DNA of 64,000 nt from CAVSUZ01 sp963791885 (GTDB lineage: Bacteria > Pseudomonadota > Alphaproteobacteria > Acetobacterales > Acetobacteraceae): assembly GCA_963791885.1 (NCBI GenBank), contig CAWBUL010000005.1, forward strand, positions 1,798,001-1,862,000, written 5' to 3'. The notes beneath the pieces were generated by a model. It ran no database searches, was not told the origin of the DNA, and worked only from the letters and a program-made list of their open reading frames with translations. Made by a program: the position numbers and the translations under genes. Position 1 is the first letter of the stretch; each line of letters starts with the position of its first letter. Below, piece after piece: positions 63,493 to 64,000 of the stretch.

Positions 63493-63840
63493 ATGATCGA
63501 GGACTGGAAGCAGCTGATCGACAACATGAATGTCGGCGTCAAAGCCTTGCGCGATGACGTGCCAGGCGTGATGAAGACGTTTGCGGACATGGCGCGAGCG
63601 GCGCATGGCGGTGGTGCGCTCGACGGCAAGACGAAGGAACTGATTGCTCTGGCGATTGGCGTGGCGACACGCTGCCAGCCGTGCATCGCTTATCACTCGC
63701 AGGGGGCTGCGAAGGCGGGTGCCAGCCGGGAGGAGATTGCCGAGACTCTCGGCATGGCGATCTATATGGGTGCCGGGCCGTCGGTCATGTACGCGGCAGA
63801 AGCGCTCGAGGCGTTCGGACAGCTTGCGAAGGAGTCATAG
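63493..63840 (+). CDS. Carboxymuconolactone decarboxylase/AhpD-like protein
   Basis: 115 residues. KELIALAIGVATRCQPCIAY with HSQGA gives the AhpD-type CxxC-x3-H redox site (Cys65 and Cys68 approximately), so a thiol-based peroxidase or reductase role is likelier than decarboxylase. It starts 33 bases after the YeeE/YedE pair and may share its transcript. Confidence 0.88.
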   Translation: MIEDWKQLIDNMNVGVKALRDDVPGVMKTFADMARAAHGGGALDGKTKELIALAIGVATRCQPCIAYHSQGAAKAGASREEIAETLGMAIYMGAGPSVMYAAEALEAFGQLAKES

Positions 63841-63841
63841 C

Positions 63842-64000
63842 TTACCAGTTCGCGCCGTCCTTCATCACTTTGCGCGCGATGGACCAGCGGTGCACTTCGG
63901 ATGGGCCGTCGTAGATGCGGAAGCCGCGGACCTCGCGGAAGATGCGTTCGACGAGTGTTTCTCCGGTGACGCCCTGGCCGCCCATGATCTGCACGCAGCG
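63842..64000 (-). CDS. Acyl-CoA dehydrogenase, C-terminal end (5' part outside window)
   Basis: The last 52 residues of an acyl-CoA dehydrogenase are readable on the minus strand: QIMGGQGVTGETLVERIFRE followed by RIYDGPSEVHRWSIARKVM, ending GANW and TAA. RIYDGPSEVHR is the standard C-terminal FAD/substrate helix region of the family. The gene begins beyond the window edge. It is convergent with the AhpD-like gene, one base apart. Confidence 0.9.
   Translation of the reverse strand, partial: RCVQIMGGQGVTGETLVERIFREVRGFRIYDGPSEVHRWSIARKVMKDGANW

Overview
The window is G+C-rich, densely packed bacterial chromosome, with many 1-, 4- and 8-base gene overlaps. The combination of hopanoid genes (hpnH, hpnI, hpnJ), sarcosine oxidase, Tat-exported ABC binding proteins, gatCA, a fused KorA and an FCD-type GntR regulator points to an aerobic alphaproteobacterium. 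The style resembles Acetobacteraceae/Rhodospirillales. This is inference from gene content; there is no rRNA or tRNA in the window to confirm it.

Layout. 1-753: end of a sarcosine oxidase operon (soxA, soxG). 767-5051 (minus): hpnI-hpnJ-Uma2 nuclease-like-alpha/beta hydrolase. 5222-6166: quinone-reductase-like MDR enzyme. 6153-8997 (minus): ispA-dxs. 9314-11418: ispH-hpnH. Within about 9 kb this region therefore encodes the first and last MEP-pathway enzymes, a short-chain prenyl synthase, the enzyme that attaches the hopanoid side chain and two side-chain tailoring enzymes. 11441-16677: HIG1-type membrane protein, large MscS channel, 2OG-Fe dioxygenase, rsmD, a DUF72 protein that probably starts at CTG, and a cupin. 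16810-22264: five-gene peptide/opine ABC importer whose binding-protein gene has a frameshift.

22274-26960 (minus): a 2-oxoacid:ferredoxin oxidoreductase (korAB) preceded by a GltD-like flavoprotein fused to two 4Fe-4S clusters. 27016-34113 (minus): an apparent operon of a Tyr/Gly-rich secreted repeat protein, a Cys-rich-repeat protein and an RND efflux pump with no outer-membrane channel. 34218-36824: CPA1 antiporter and a two-subunit CoA-transferase. 36838-40046 (minus): two glycan-type methyltransferases and a ParB-like protein. 40275-41143: small membrane protein and SOUL haem-binding protein. 41094-42716 (minus): partial amino-acid ABC importer. 42868-45155: gatC-gatA divergent from ruvX. 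45159-50110: FAD oxidoreductase, a frameshifted patatin-like membrane lipase, NIPSNAP, and a GNAT remnant with two frameshifts.

50164-56897: aldo/keto reductase, GntR regulator, a sugar ABC importer without ATPase, typA. 56898-57321 is non-coding and holds an ordered array of GTCTC repeats and the operator region of a VapBC-type toxin-antitoxin pair (57322-57973). 58044-62498: a second sugar-type ABC importer with two tandem paralogous binding proteins and no ATPase. 62591-64000: a split YeeE/YedE transporter pair, an AhpD-like protein and the 3' end of an acyl-CoA dehydrogenase gene.

The best candidates for something undescribed are the GTCTC array, the RND/repeat-protein operon, the korAB-GltD/ferredoxin unit and the duplicated binding proteins. 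Three genes are broken by single-base shifts (four shifts in all), which may be real decay or assembly errors; reads would decide.
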